Assembly: GCF_003751945.1 (NCBI RefSeq)
Contig: NZ_RJKL01000001.1
Location: 7,396,501 to 7,460,500 of the forward strand
Direction: 5' to 3'
Length of the DNA: 64,000 bases
Origin: Couchioplanes caeruleus
GTDB lineage: Bacteria; Actinomycetota; Actinomycetes; Mycobacteriales; Micromonosporaceae
Every line of letters starts with the position of its first letter. Position 1 is the first letter of the stretch. Both the position numbers and the translations under genes were made by a program. This document shows positions 27,301-35,570 of the stretch, one piece after another. The notes beneath the pieces are model-generated. The model saw only the letters and a program-made list of their open reading frames with translations, did not search any database and had not been told where the DNA came from.

Positions 27301-29728
27301 CGTCTGGATCCCCGTCATCGAGGAGCACGGGCGCTGGCTGGAGATCGGTACCTACTGCGACGCCGTCGCCGCCATCTGCTGGGGCGCGGTCATCGAAGGC
27401 GACACCCGCGAGGCCCTGCACTGGCAACAGCGTGCCCGGGCGCACCTGGAGGCCAGAGGGCAGGCCGGCAATACGTCGCTGGCCATGGCCGAAACCGCGA
27501 TCCCGGCCATGCTGGGCCGCGCCGGTGCGGCCGCGACCGGCCTCCGTGCCGTGAACGAGGCGTCGGCCGCGCACGCGAGCGTCGGGATGCGGGTCGGTTT
27601 CCTCACCGCTGCCGCCCATGCCGCCCTGGAACTGGACGACCTCGGGGCTCCGTTCGACACCGTTCTGGCCGAGTTCGCCACCCTCGGCGTGAAGTCGGCG
27701 GCACTTCTGCCGCCGCAACGTGCGTTCTACATCTACCAGGCGTACGGTCGGCTGTCCCAGTGCCGGCGGGCGGGCGCGTCCGAGCGCCCGGAGCGGCTGA
27801 CCGCGGCACGCGACGCCGTCATCCGCCTGCGGTCGGTGGCCAACCGGCCGCTGCTGAAGGCGCATCTCGCGATCGCGGAAGCCGATCTCCGGCAGCTCGA
27901 GGGTGACAGTGCCGGAGCCCTGGACCATCTGGCCGGGCTGGACCCGTTGCTGCGCAAGGTGGACGCGCCTCTCGTGACATACGAGGCAGCCCGGGTGCGC
28001 ACCCGGGCGTTGCGCGACCTCGGATACGCCGAGCAGGCCCGGTTGCAGGCCGCGAACGCGTTGACGCTGACGGAGGAGCAGCAGTGGCCGCACCGGGCGC
28101 GCTGGATCGAGGCGGAGTTCGCGATGCCGGCTCACCGGGCGGCCGGCACCCGGGGCTACCGGTCCAGCGTCGACGTCACGGCCTCGGACGGCCACCGTCA
28201 GCGCCTGCACGCCATCGAACAGGTGAGCATGGCGGCCTCCCGGGTCCTGGACCCGGGCCGCCTGGCGCGGATCGCGCTGGACGAGACCATCCGGATCCTC
28301 GCCGCGGATCGCGCGATCCTGTTCCTCCCCGAGGGTGCCGACTTCCTGCACGGCGCCGCAGGCCCGGACTCCGACGACCACGGCGGCACCGGCGACGGGC
28401 TCGTCGCGCATCTCGGCCGCGACGCGGCAGGCCACGACATCGACGAGCTGACCGGCTACAGCTCCACCCTGGTCGAGCGGGTTCGGCACACCGGTGAGGC
28501 AATGGTGATGACCGGGACCGAGGAGGGCGTCGCCCTGGGGTCCGAGAGCGTCGTCGTGCACGGACTGCGCAGCATCATGGCCGCTCCGCTGCGGCTGGAG
28601 GGCCGCCTGCTCGGCGTGGTCTACCTGGACAGCCGGGTCGCCAAGGGCGTCTTCACGATGGACGATGTCGGTGTCCTCGTGGCCATCACCAACCACATCG
28701 CGGTCTCCCTGGAGACGACCCGCATGGTCCAGTTGGAGGTCGCCGCGCAGACCGCCCGGCAGCAACGCGATGTCGCCGAAGCGCTGCACGGAGCCCTGAC
28801 GCTGATGGGCGGCACCCTCGACCCGCGGGAGGTCCTGGAACGCCTGCTCGAAGCCGCCGTCCGGGTCCTGCCGGGGGAGCGGGCGTGGCTGGTGACCGGC
28901 GATGGCCCGGACCGTACCGTCCTGGCCGCGCCGGGTTCGGCGCCGATCACGCCTCAGGCTGCTCTGCCGACCGCTCTGCTCGCCGCCGATCGGCCGATGG
29001 CCGGAACCGCCGCGACGCGACCGGCCGCCCTGGAGGGTCTGCTCGACGGCGCCGCGTCGTGGGCCGTGCTCCCCGTCGTCGCGGGCACCGAGCGCCTCGG
29101 GACCCTGGTGCTCGCGGCGACCGGAACCGCCGTCTACCAGGAGGCCGACCTGGAGATGGCCGTCGCCCTGGTCGGTCAGGGCGTCATCGCCTACGAGAAG
29201 GCCCGCCTCTTCACCCAGGTCAGGGAGCTGGCGATCCACGACGAGCTCACCGCGGTCCCGAACCGCCGTCACTTCTTCGACCTCGCCAAGCGCGATCTCG
29301 CCGCCGCCCGCCGGCACGGTCGGCCGCTCACCGCCGTGATGATCGATATTGATCACTTCAAGAGGGTCAACGACACCCACGGCCACCTAGTCGGCGACGA
29401 CGTCATCCGAGGCGTCGCGCACCGCCTGGGCCGCACCATCCGAGACACTGACATTCTCGGCCGTTACGGCGGCGAGGAGTTCGCCCTCATCATGCCCGAC
29501 GCGCACCCGGCTTCCACCGCACTCGCCGAACGGCTGCGCGCGGCGATCGCCGACGCGCCCGTCGACACGCGCATCGGACCGCTGTCCGTGACCATCAGCG
29601 TCGGCACCGCCCGTCTGCACGCCGACGACCCCGACATCAACGCCGTCCTGTCCCGCGCCGACGCTGCGCTCTACCGGGCGAAGAGCGCCGGCCGCAACCG
29701 CGTCGAGGTCGAATCCACGGGCGATTAG
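24380..29728 (+). CDS. Ser/Thr protein kinase - AAA ATPase - GAF - diguanylate cyclase fusion
   Basis: 1782 residues from GTG 24380. (1) Protein kinase, residues about 30-285: Lys58, Glu77, HRDVKPQN at 149-156, DFG at 169-171; the Gly-rich loop is weak (LSRGAQTVV). (2) AAA_16-type ATPase with P-loop GAPGVGKS at 340-347 and a Walker B-like LLLQLDDVQWLDG. (3) A long helical TPR-like region, about 650-1250. (4) One clear GAF domain from about 1273 and a second GAF-like region. (5) GGDEF domain with GGEEF at 1697-1701 and an upstream RDTD inhibitory site. The architecture implies that ATP-dependent sensing and phosphorylation control c-di-GMP synthesis. No transmembrane segment is apparent. It stands alone after the two-component pair. 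Confidence 0.92.
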   Translation: MGSSTPRREPVRVLSRSASGTAEAGRDLADVEVIKELSRGAQTVVHRVRRAGIEYALKQLQPGVVVDDATLVAFRREAAILASIDHPGLTRIHEVGQTYGRPYLLMDLVEGTELTALTREGPLPDRRVVELGIDVAGALAAAHRVGLVHRDVKPQNIMVLPDGEAKVIDFGLAAWVASDHDGVTAGTLAYSSPEQTGMLKRPVDGRSDLYSLGVVVFQCLAGVLPFASPDVGDLLRMHAVSPPPDLRRLCPGVSRALVAVVEKLLAKDPDDRYQTAQGLLADLHRLRSDPDPAVFTPGAEDSSDDRGDTSLSGRARELAELTARWRRAVEGRGGVAVVQGAPGVGKSRLVRELAASVRAGGHPVLFGKGSTDNPVPMAALRAAVDQYVRDLQRLPEPARGAAVRGLRSAAGSAAPLLRALSPAVAAVLEAPDLAEEDRGDQFATAVAGFLVGLARAGGGLLLQLDDVQWLDGATLRVLRQLTADLADTPLMVVGTARDDAASRPGVESCRAALGASIDLHLPLGPLDTAGMAALVAAHLPGGELDAELVSRLSERSEGNPFTLVEYVRAVIDAGLLRPYWGTWLLDTAGLDGLALPRGALELVLTRIEGLGVRSRALLTAAAVSGSRFRTDLVAEVSGVDHRAAEAILVDAAGRHLVEHDGDEYVFLHDRIREALLKDVDGDRLRGLHQRIAETLDASDPGGERHVYALAHHYAHGEKERTPKRVFETCYAAGRLALAGHTPAAALALLHQAAEAAADPDAEFLHTLGIAQHQTGRFADACDSLEQALRAARVPLVRATILWQLALVHRSTWNTNASIAAVEQATAELGRPLPRNRVLLFLSTLALYAGAVLIGVTRIGFGTASAERRDWYRLRTELHRVAAHSAVIGQRPYEAVVHNMRALYHANRVGFSAEYARQHASLAFIDRMLGLRRRAARGYARAARTADRLADPGLVAQIAWEISAAEYFSGSGAGAVWIPVIEEHGRWLEIGTYCDAVAAICWGAVIEGDTREALHWQQRARAHLEARGQAGNTSLAMAETAIPAMLGRAGAAATGLRAVNEASAAHASVGMRVGFLTAAAHAALELDDLGAPFDTVLAEFATLGVKSAALLPPQRAFYIYQAYGRLSQCRRAGASERPERLTAARDAVIRLRSVANRPLLKAHLAIAEADLRQLEGDSAGALDHLAGLDPLLRKVDAPLVTYEAARVRTRALRDLGYAEQARLQAANALTLTEEQQWPHRARWIEAEFAMPAHRAAGTRGYRSSVDVTASDGHRQRLHAIEQVSMAASRVLDPGRLARIALDETIRILAADRAILFLPEGADFLHGAAGPDSDDHGGTGDGLVAHLGRDAAGHDIDELTGYSSTLVERVRHTGEAMVMTGTEEGVALGSESVVVHGLRSIMAAPLRLEGRLLGVVYLDSRVAKGVFTMDDVGVLVAITNHIAVSLETTRMVQLEVAAQTARQQRDVAEALHGALTLMGGTLDPREVLERLLEAAVRVLPGERAWLVTGDGPDRTVLAAPGSAPITPQAALPTALLAADRPMAGTAATRPAALEGLLDGAASWAVLPVVAGTERLGTLVLAATGTAVYQEADLEMAVALVGQGVIAYEKARLFTQVRELAIHDELTAVPNRRHFFDLAKRDLAAARRHGRPLTAVMIDIDHFKRVNDTHGHLVGDDVIRGVAHRLGRTIRDTDILGRYGGEEFALIMPDAHPASTALAERLRAAIADAPVDTRIGPLSVTISVGTARLHADDPDINAVLSRADAALYRAKSAGRNRVEVESTGD

Positions 29729-30089
29729 AGCGGTACGGGCGGGGCCGAGACGCCTCTCTTCGAGGGCGCGGGGACGAATTCACCGTGCGTATCGCCTGCA
29801 TCGGCGGCGGAGAACTCAGGCGGTTCGGCTATGACGGACGGCTCAACAGTTCGCCGAAGCGTGGCGTCAGCCTCTCGAAGTCGCCGGGTTCCAGGTGGTC
29901 TTTCCCAGGCGCCCGCGTGGCTGCCGGGAGTGACAGACTTGTCAACGCGGACCGCAGGAAGCTGCCGTAGCTGGCTTCCCGCGGTTTCGGCTTCATGGGC
30001 AAGATGGCAGTCCGGCCTGCCCGCTGAGTGAGGCCGAGAGACGGGCTGGCGTCCTTGACGGGTTGCCTCGCTGGTCGAGGATGGGACTT
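29729..30089. other. Intergenic with one doubtful short frame
   Basis: 360 bp between the diguanylate cyclase fusion and the cupin gene. The only candidate is the minus-strand frame at 29829-29996; no hairpin stronger than a short CTC/GAG stem was noticed. Confidence 0.4.
29829..29996 (-). CDS. Possible small or relic protein
   Basis: A 55-codon frame from ATG 29994-29996 (reading down to 29829) has gene-like composition (YGSFLRSALTSLSLPAATRA, then HLEPGDFERLTPRFGEL). No clear Shine-Dalgarno and no recognised family. It may be the C-terminal remnant of a longer gene, because the frame stays open upstream. Confidence 0.25.
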   Translation of the reverse strand: MKPKPREASYGSFLRSALTSLSLPAATRAPGKDHLEPGDFERLTPRFGELLSRPS

Positions 30090-30506
30090 ATGTCGACTCG
30101 TCCGCCGCTTGCCGAGGCCATGGACCTCCATGCTCATCCCGAGGGTGGGTGGTACCGCGAAACCTTCCGCTCCTCGGTGGAGTTCCAGCCCGCCGGGTAT
30201 CCCGGTCCCCGTGCCGCCGCTACCGCGATCTACTTCCTGCTCCAGCCGGGCGAGTCGTCGGCCTGGCACGTCGTACGCTCCGACGAGCTGTGGCTTCTCC
30301 ACTCCGGCGCGCTCGAGTTGCGTCTCGGTGGCTCCGGAGCGGTTCCGACCGAGCCCGGCGAGGTCGTCCGGGTGGACGCGGCGAGCCCGCAAGCCCTCGT
30401 TCCCGCGGGGGTGTGGCAGAGCGCCCATCCTGCCGGAGACGAGCCGGTGCTGGTGAGCTGCGTGGTGTCGCCGGGCTTCGACTTCGCCGACTTCCGGTTG
30501 GCGTGA
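30090..30506 (+). CDS. Cupin DUF985 family protein
   Basis: 138 residues from ATG 30090 (ATG 30081 possible). The protein shows the DUF985 cupin pattern: MDLHAHPEGGWYRETFRS, AIYFLLQPGESSAWHVVRSDELWLLHSGALELRLGG in part, and VPAGVWQSAHPAGDEPVLVSCVVSPGFDFADF. The fold is a single double-stranded beta-helix; metal ligands are plausible His/Glu in the first cupin motif. The biochemical role of this family is not settled to my knowledge. Confidence 0.88.
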   Translation: MSTRPPLAEAMDLHAHPEGGWYRETFRSSVEFQPAGYPGPRAAATAIYFLLQPGESSAWHVVRSDELWLLHSGALELRLGGSGAVPTEPGEVVRVDAASPQALVPAGVWQSAHPAGDEPVLVSCVVSPGFDFADFRLA

Positions 30507-30560
30507 TCCGCATCGGGCCGACCGGCCGATCACTGATGTATCGGGGGACTAGCTGGCGGT

Positions 30561-30575
30561 TACCCTAGCGCGATG
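30561..30575 (+). promoter_or_regulatory. Leaderless promoter -10
   Basis: TACCCT at 30561-30566, six bases, then ATG at 30573; no ribosome site. Confidence 0.5.
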
Positions 30576-31133
30576 ATCACGGCGGTTCTCGTGCCCGGTG
30601 GGGGCTACACCACCCAAGGTCCGCTGTTCGACCTTGCAGACGCTGTCCTGACGGCACGTCGGGACGCGGTCGAGCCGGTCGAGTGGAGCGTGCCCGACGG
30701 ACTGTTGGAGGTGGGTCCGGAGCCGTTCGTGCGGGTCCACGTCGCTGCTGCGTTGCACCGCGCTCGGACGGCGGCACCCCACGGTCGTCCGGTACTGATC
30801 GCCAAATCGCTGGGGAGCCATGCCGCCGCCTTAGCCGCGGACGAGGAGCTGCCAGCAATCTGGCTGACGCCGATACTCACCGACGACAGCGTGGTGGAGG
30901 CGATCACCGCGAACCGGGCACCGCAACTGCTCATCGGGGGTACAGACGACCGGTTCTGGATGCCGCAGGCCGCCGAGGCGACCGGCAAGCAGGTGCTGCA
31001 GATAGCCGATGCCGATCACAGTCTGCGGGTGCCGGGGCCGGTGCGCCGATACGCTGAGGTCCTGGCGACGGTCGGCACCGCCATGGAGGACTTCTTCGCC
31101 GCCGTCACGGCGAATACGGACCCCACTGGATAA
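30573..31133 (+). CDS. Small alpha/beta hydrolase-fold protein
   Basis: 186 residues. The order of elements fits a minimal alpha/beta hydrolase: GGGYTTQGPLFDLADAVL at the oxyanion side, nucleophile elbow AKSLGSHAA, acid region LLIGGTDDRFWMP and a terminal His in IADADHSLRV. It lacks a lid domain. The preceding leaderless promoter suggests independent expression. Substrate unknown. Confidence 0.78.
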   Translation: MITAVLVPGGGYTTQGPLFDLADAVLTARRDAVEPVEWSVPDGLLEVGPEPFVRVHVAAALHRARTAAPHGRPVLIAKSLGSHAAALAADEELPAIWLTPILTDDSVVEAITANRAPQLLIGGTDDRFWMPQAAEATGKQVLQIADADHSLRVPGPVRRYAEVLATVGTAMEDFFAAVTANTDPTG

Positions 31134-31314
31134 TGTGTGCCGCCACCGTGCGGCCGGCTCGAGGCATGATGTCGTGGTGAGCGTCCTCTTTGACGACGAG
31201 TGCCGGTCCACTACGGATTCGTCTGGTTGTCGTCTGTCGAGGATCTGCCGGAGCTGAGCGGTCGATTCCGGGGACGGCGGCTCGGCGCCGCCTCAAGGCC
31301 GAACATCGGTCGTG

Positions 31315-31851
31315 TCAGAGCCGTCTCGTGAGGAGCAGGGTGGTCCCATGTGTCGGATCCACTTCCTTCCGCTCGGTCTCGGTGAACCGGACCTTGGTCA
31401 GCACACGACGAGAAGCGGTGTTCCAATCCCAGACCGTGGCCCACAAACGTTCATACCCGGACAATCTCGCCCAGTCCAGAACCGCCCACGAGGCCTCGGT
31501 CGCGTATCCCTGACGCCAGGATCGGCGTAGCAGCTCGAACGCCAGCTCCGGTTCCCGTGGCGATTCTCGTCCGCCGTCGATCAGCCCGCAGTAGCCGATG
31601 ACGTCACGAGCGGCCTTCCGCTCGACCGCGAGCAGCCCGATCGACGATGGGTGGTCGGTGCGGATCGAATCCTCGAGCTCCGCGACCGTGGGGTGTCCAT
31701 CTGCGTCGATTCGGCGGTGCGGCGGCACTCGGGGATCACGTTCGGTCCACAGCTCGCGCTGGATCACAGCCTCGGCTACCCGCCAAGGTCTGAGCAGCAG
31801 GCGATCCGTCTCGAGCACAACCTCGCGGCCCGGCGTCACTGCTGCTGTCAT
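31315..31851 (-). CDS. GNAT acetyltransferase (RimJ/RimL-like)
   Basis: 178 residues. Typical opening ETDRLLLRPWR, a beta4/acetyl-CoA region LAFELLRRSWRQGYATEASWAVLDWA and C-terminal NTASRRVLTKVRFTETE match the GNAT_3 (RimJ/L) group, which acetylates N-termini or small amines. The P-loop (RQGYAT in place of the usual RGxGxAT) is slightly atypical but within the variation of this subgroup. It converges on the preceding hydrolase gene. Confidence 0.85.
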   Translation of the reverse strand: MTAAVTPGREVVLETDRLLLRPWRVAEAVIQRELWTERDPRVPPHRRIDADGHPTVAELEDSIRTDHPSSIGLLAVERKAARDVIGYCGLIDGGRESPREPELAFELLRRSWRQGYATEASWAVLDWARLSGYERLWATVWDWNTASRRVLTKVRFTETERKEVDPTHGTTLLLTRRL

Positions 31852-32022
31852 GACAGCAACTCTCTCACGGGCGCACGCACTGTCATGCCGGGAGGCGCGC
31901 GGCGGCCCTGCGCTCGACGGTCGAGGAACCCGGAAGGTCTAGCGGCTTCCAGCACCCCGCATCGACGCCCAGCGATTGCCGGAGCACCATGCCTGATTAA
32001 CCTCGCGGCAGCCTGAGGCTCG

Positions 32023-32037
32023 TAGCTTGCGCGAATG
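32023..32037 (+). promoter_or_regulatory. Leaderless promoter -10 of the glycosyltransferase operon
   Basis: TAGCTT at 32023-32028, six bases, then ATG at 32035; no Shine-Dalgarno. Confidence 0.5.
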
Positions 32038-32994
32038 CCAGCCGTGCCGGACGTAACCGTCGTCATTCCCACGCGTTTTCGTCCCGATCTCGTCATCCGG
32101 GCCGTACGGAGTGCGCTCGCGCAGACCCATCCGGCCCTGGAAGTCATCGTCGTCGTGGACGGCCCCGACGACGACACCCGCGACGCGCTCGCGGCCGTCT
32201 CGGACGCCCGGTTGCGGGTCATGGTGCTGGCCGAGAAGGGCGGCGCCCCGAACGCCCGGAACGTCGGTGCGCGTGCGGCCACCGGAAGCTGGACGGCGTA
32301 CCTGGACGATGACGACGAGTGGCTGCCGGAGAAGGTGGCGACCCAGTTGGCTCTGGCGGCTACCGCCTCGGTGCGCACACCGATTGTGGCCAGCCGGCTG
32401 ATCAACCGGACACCGCGCGCGGATTCCGTCATGCCACGCCGGCTGCCCGTGCCGGGTGAGCCGCTGAGCGAGTACCTCACCGTGCGGCGCGGGCTCTTCT
32501 ACGGCGACGGCTTCATCCAGACCTCCACGATCATGGCGCCGACCGAGCTGTTCCGGCGGGTGCCGTTCACCGTCGGCCTGCGCCGGCAGCAGGAGTTGGA
32601 CTGGACCCTGCGGGCGCTGCAGCAGCCGGGAACCGAGCTGTACTTCGCCGCCGAGCCGCTGGTGCTCTGGCACCAGGACGAGAATCGTGACCGGATCAGC
32701 CTGCACATGCCGTGGGAGGAGCAACTGGAGTGGCTGCGCCGCAGCCGGGCACTGTTCACGCCGCGTGCGTACGCTGCCTTCACGATGAGCGTGCTCGGCT
32801 CGATGGCGGCGACCACCCGCAGCCGCACGGTGTTCCGCGAGATTCTCGCGGAGGCTCGCGGCCACGGCCGCCCCAGGGCCATCGACTACCTGACCTTCCT
32901 GCAGATCTGGCTGCTCCCGCCGGGGTTGCGCCACAGGGTCCGCGACGTCGTGCTCGGCCGCCGACGGTCGGCGGACCCCGTCGATGTCCGCTGA
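32035..32994 (+). CDS. Family 2 glycosyltransferase
   Basis: 319 residues. GT-A signature: VTVVIPTRFRPDLVIRAV, ALEVIVVVDGPDDDTRDAL, then GGAPNARNVGARAATGSWTAYLDDDDEW with the metal-binding DxD, and an acceptor-region EXDW-like QQELDWTLRAL. It would transfer a nucleotide-activated sugar to a glycan or lipid acceptor on the cytoplasmic face. It is the first gene of a pair; the next start overlaps by 11 nt. Confidence 0.9.
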   Translation: MPAVPDVTVVIPTRFRPDLVIRAVRSALAQTHPALEVIVVVDGPDDDTRDALAAVSDARLRVMVLAEKGGAPNARNVGARAATGSWTAYLDDDDEWLPEKVATQLALAATASVRTPIVASRLINRTPRADSVMPRRLPVPGEPLSEYLTVRRGLFYGDGFIQTSTIMAPTELFRRVPFTVGLRRQQELDWTLRALQQPGTELYFAAEPLVLWHQDENRDRISLHMPWEEQLEWLRRSRALFTPRAYAAFTMSVLGSMAATTRSRTVFREILAEARGHGRPRAIDYLTFLQIWLLPPGLRHRVRDVVLGRRRSADPVDVR

Positions 32995-34090
32995 CCCGCG
33001 GGTGGTGATCTGGCGCAGCGCGATGTTGCCCGGGTCGGAGACCTTCGTCCGGGACCACGGCGCCGCGCTGCACCGGTGGAGCCCCGCCTACCTCGGTGCC
33101 GTGCGGGTCGACTCGCCGCTCGCCGCGGACACCGACCGGATCGCCTTCCCGGACGCCCGCTCGTTTCTGCGGCTGCGGCTGACCGGGCGGTCACCGCGCC
33201 TCGACCATGCCCTGCGCGAGCTGCGCCCCGACCTGGTGCACGCGCACTTCGGTGGGGACGCCTGGCTGGTCAGCGGCGCGGCCGCGGGGCTCGGCGTGCC
33301 TTTGGTGATCACGGTGCACGGCCACGACGTCACCCGCCAGCCGGCCGCGGCCGGCCTGCGCGGCCTGCGCTACCGGCGCAACCTGCGCACCGCCTTCCGG
33401 CGAGCGGCGCTGATTCTGGCCGTCTCCGAGCACATCCGGACGCGGGCGCACGCCTGCGGCGCCGACCCGGCGAAGGTACGCGTGCACCACACCGGCATCC
33501 CGCTCCCGAGCGACGAACCGGCCGTGCCGAAGCGGTGGGACGTCGCCTTCGTCGGCCGCCTGGTCGCCAAGAAGGGCGTGGCGGACCTGCTCACCGCCCT
33601 CTCCGCGACCCCGGCCCGAGCGGTGATCATCGGCACCGGGCCGCTCGAGGGGCCGTTGCGGCGGCAGGCGGCGGAGCTGGGCGTGGACGCCACCTTCCTC
33701 GGCGCGCTGCCCCACGCGGAGGCGCTCTCGCACGTACGCGCCAGCAGGATTTTCGCGGCGCCGTCCCGGACCGCGCCGGACGGCGACTCGGAGGGCCTGC
33801 CGACGACGATCCTGGAGGCGTCCGCGCTCGGGGTTCCGGTGGTCGCGACCCGGCACAGTGGCATCCCGGAGGCGGTCCGGCACCTCGAGACCGGGCTGCT
33901 CTGCGCGGAAGGCGACTCGGCCGCGCTGGCCGCGCACATCGGGCGGCTGCTCACCGACGACGCGTTGCGGGCCCGGCTCGGCGCGAACGGCCGGGCCCAC
34001 GTGACCGAGGGCTTCGACCTCAGCCGGCAGTCGCGACGGCTGGAGGCGCACTACGACGACGTAGCCGGGCGAGTATCCGCCGGGCGGTGA
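32984..34090 (+). CDS. Family 4 glycosyltransferase
   Basis: 368 residues. GT-B features: DLVHAHFGGDAWL, ITVHGHDVT, ILAVSEHIRTRA, HHTGIPL, WDVAFVGRLVAKKGVADLL and the E-x7-E region SEGLPTTILEASALGVPVVATRHSGIPE. Its 3' end overlaps the opposing GT2 gene by 71 bp. Retaining transferase, donor unknown. Confidence 0.92.
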   Translation: MSADPRVVIWRSAMLPGSETFVRDHGAALHRWSPAYLGAVRVDSPLAADTDRIAFPDARSFLRLRLTGRSPRLDHALRELRPDLVHAHFGGDAWLVSGAAAGLGVPLVITVHGHDVTRQPAAAGLRGLRYRRNLRTAFRRAALILAVSEHIRTRAHACGADPAKVRVHHTGIPLPSDEPAVPKRWDVAFVGRLVAKKGVADLLTALSATPARAVIIGTGPLEGPLRRQAAELGVDATFLGALPHAEALSHVRASRIFAAPSRTAPDGDSEGLPTTILEASALGVPVVATRHSGIPEAVRHLETGLLCAEGDSAALAAHIGRLLTDDALRARLGANGRAHVTEGFDLSRQSRRLEAHYDDVAGRVSAGR

Positions 34091-35570
34091 GCGGCACGAC
34101 CGAGAGCATCAGGCGGCCCGACTCGTCCACGACCGGCGTGATCGCGAACAGACGGCCGCCGCGGCGGCGGACGATCGGCTTCGGCATCCCGGCCCGTGCG
34201 GCGCGCACCGCGGCGGCGCCCGCGGCCCCTGTCGCCATCCGGGCGCCGAGCGCCCGGGCCGGGTCGAAGGGCCCGGGCTGTGCCGAGACGATCCGGCGGT
34301 GACCGCAGGTCCCGCTGCGGGCCAGCAGCTCGGCCGTGTCGATGGTGATCCGGAGCAGGTCGCCGGCCCGGGTTACCTCGGCGGGGATCTCCTCGGCGCT
34401 CACGCTCACCGGCCCGTGACCGCCGGTCGCGGTGATCACGAGATGGTCGCCGGACCAGGCGAACGCCGTGGCGTTCAGCTTGGCGTCCCAGTCGGCCGAG
34501 CCCGTGACGTCGAAACACTCGTCCGGCAGCCGGCCGAATCCCGGATAGGCCGCACAGCGCCGCCCGTTGCGGGTCACCGTCGGCGGGACGCCCTCCGAGG
34601 CGTCCTGCCGGATGACGGCGAGCAGGTCGTCGAGGCCGCCGTGCCGGGCCACCGCCAGCCGGATCCGGGTCTCGGCGTTGAGGCGTTCGGCGATCCGGTC
34701 GGTGAGATGTGCGGCGACCATGGCGGCGACGCCTTCGCGTACCCGATGCTGGGTCTCCCGGTCCTGGCGCAGGAGATCGTCCTCGAGCAGGCGGGCCACC
34801 TCGTGATCGAAGCGGTGCACCAGGATCGCATCGCGCCGCTCGCCCGGCTCGATCAGGTCCGCCACGAAGGCCAGTACCTTCTCGACGGTCTGCACACGCA
34901 GCACGTGCCGGCTGAGATAGGTGATGTTGGTGGCGCTGAACCGGCGCACCGCGAAGTAGTAGTCGTAATCGGCCAGCACCGAGATCCGCCGGGCGTGGAA
35001 GCAGGCCGCCAGGGTGAACGGCAGGTCGCTGCCGATCCGCATGTCCTGCGGGTAGCGGATGGCGTGCCGCTCCAGCAGCTCCCGCCGGAACAGCTTGGTG
35101 TTGGCCAGCGAGCGCGGCAGGGGCGAGTCGAACAGGTCCAGGTCCGGTTCGGTACGCGCGTAGATGTCCTGATAGATGTGCCGGCTGTTGACGCCCACCA
35201 CCCGGCCCAGCACGACGTCCGCGTGGTAGCGGTCGGCCGCGTCGACCAGCCGTTCCAACGCCTGGCGGCCGAGCCGGTCATCCGCGCCGACGAAGAAGAC
35301 GTAACGGCCGGTCGCGGCCTCGATACCGCGGTTGAAGGGGGCCGCCGGGCCACCCGAGTTGGCCTGGTGGATGACCGTGCAGAGGCCGGGGTGGCGGCGC
35401 GCGAACCGGTCCAGCTCCGCGCCGCTGCCGTCGGTCGAGCCGTCGTCGACGGCGACGATCCGCATCCGGTCCGGGCCGATGCTCTGCTCGGCCAGCGAGG
35501 TCAGGCACTCGGTCAGGTACGGCATGGTGTTGTAGACCGCCACCACGACGGTGACATCGGGACTGCTCAT
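34020..35570 (-). CDS. Family 2 glycosyltransferase with long C-terminal extension
   Basis: 516 residues. The GT-A domain covers residues 1 to about 240 (VTVVVAVYNTMPYLTECLTSL, VAVDDGSTDGSG, GGPAAPFNRGIEAATGRYVFFVGADD). The remaining residues form an alpha-helical region and a beta-rich tail resembling the extensions of TagF/SpsA-like or WbbL-like enzymes that build wall polymers. Its ATG overlaps the stop of the upstream GT4 gene (ATGA). Confidence 0.88.
   Translation of the reverse strand: MSSPDVTVVVAVYNTMPYLTECLTSLAEQSIGPDRMRIVAVDDGSTDGSGAELDRFARRHPGLCTVIHQANSGGPAAPFNRGIEAATGRYVFFVGADDRLGRQALERLVDAADRYHADVVLGRVVGVNSRHIYQDIYARTEPDLDLFDSPLPRSLANTKLFRRELLERHAIRYPQDMRIGSDLPFTLAACFHARRISVLADYDYYFAVRRFSATNITYLSRHVLRVQTVEKVLAFVADLIEPGERRDAILVHRFDHEVARLLEDDLLRQDRETQHRVREGVAAMVAAHLTDRIAERLNAETRIRLAVARHGGLDDLLAVIRQDASEGVPPTVTRNGRRCAAYPGFGRLPDECFDVTGSADWDAKLNATAFAWSGDHLVITATGGHGPVSVSAEEIPAEVTRAGDLLRITIDTAELLARSGTCGHRRIVSAQPGPFDPARALGARMATGAAGAAAVRAARAGMPKPIVRRRGGRLFAITPVVDESGRLMLSVVPLTARRILARLRRRSAPPAVATAG

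Noticed and set aside
26795..29386. About 860-codon frame antisense to the kinase-diguanylate cyclase gene
   Set aside because: Same reason; the plus strand carries GAF and GGDEF motifs.
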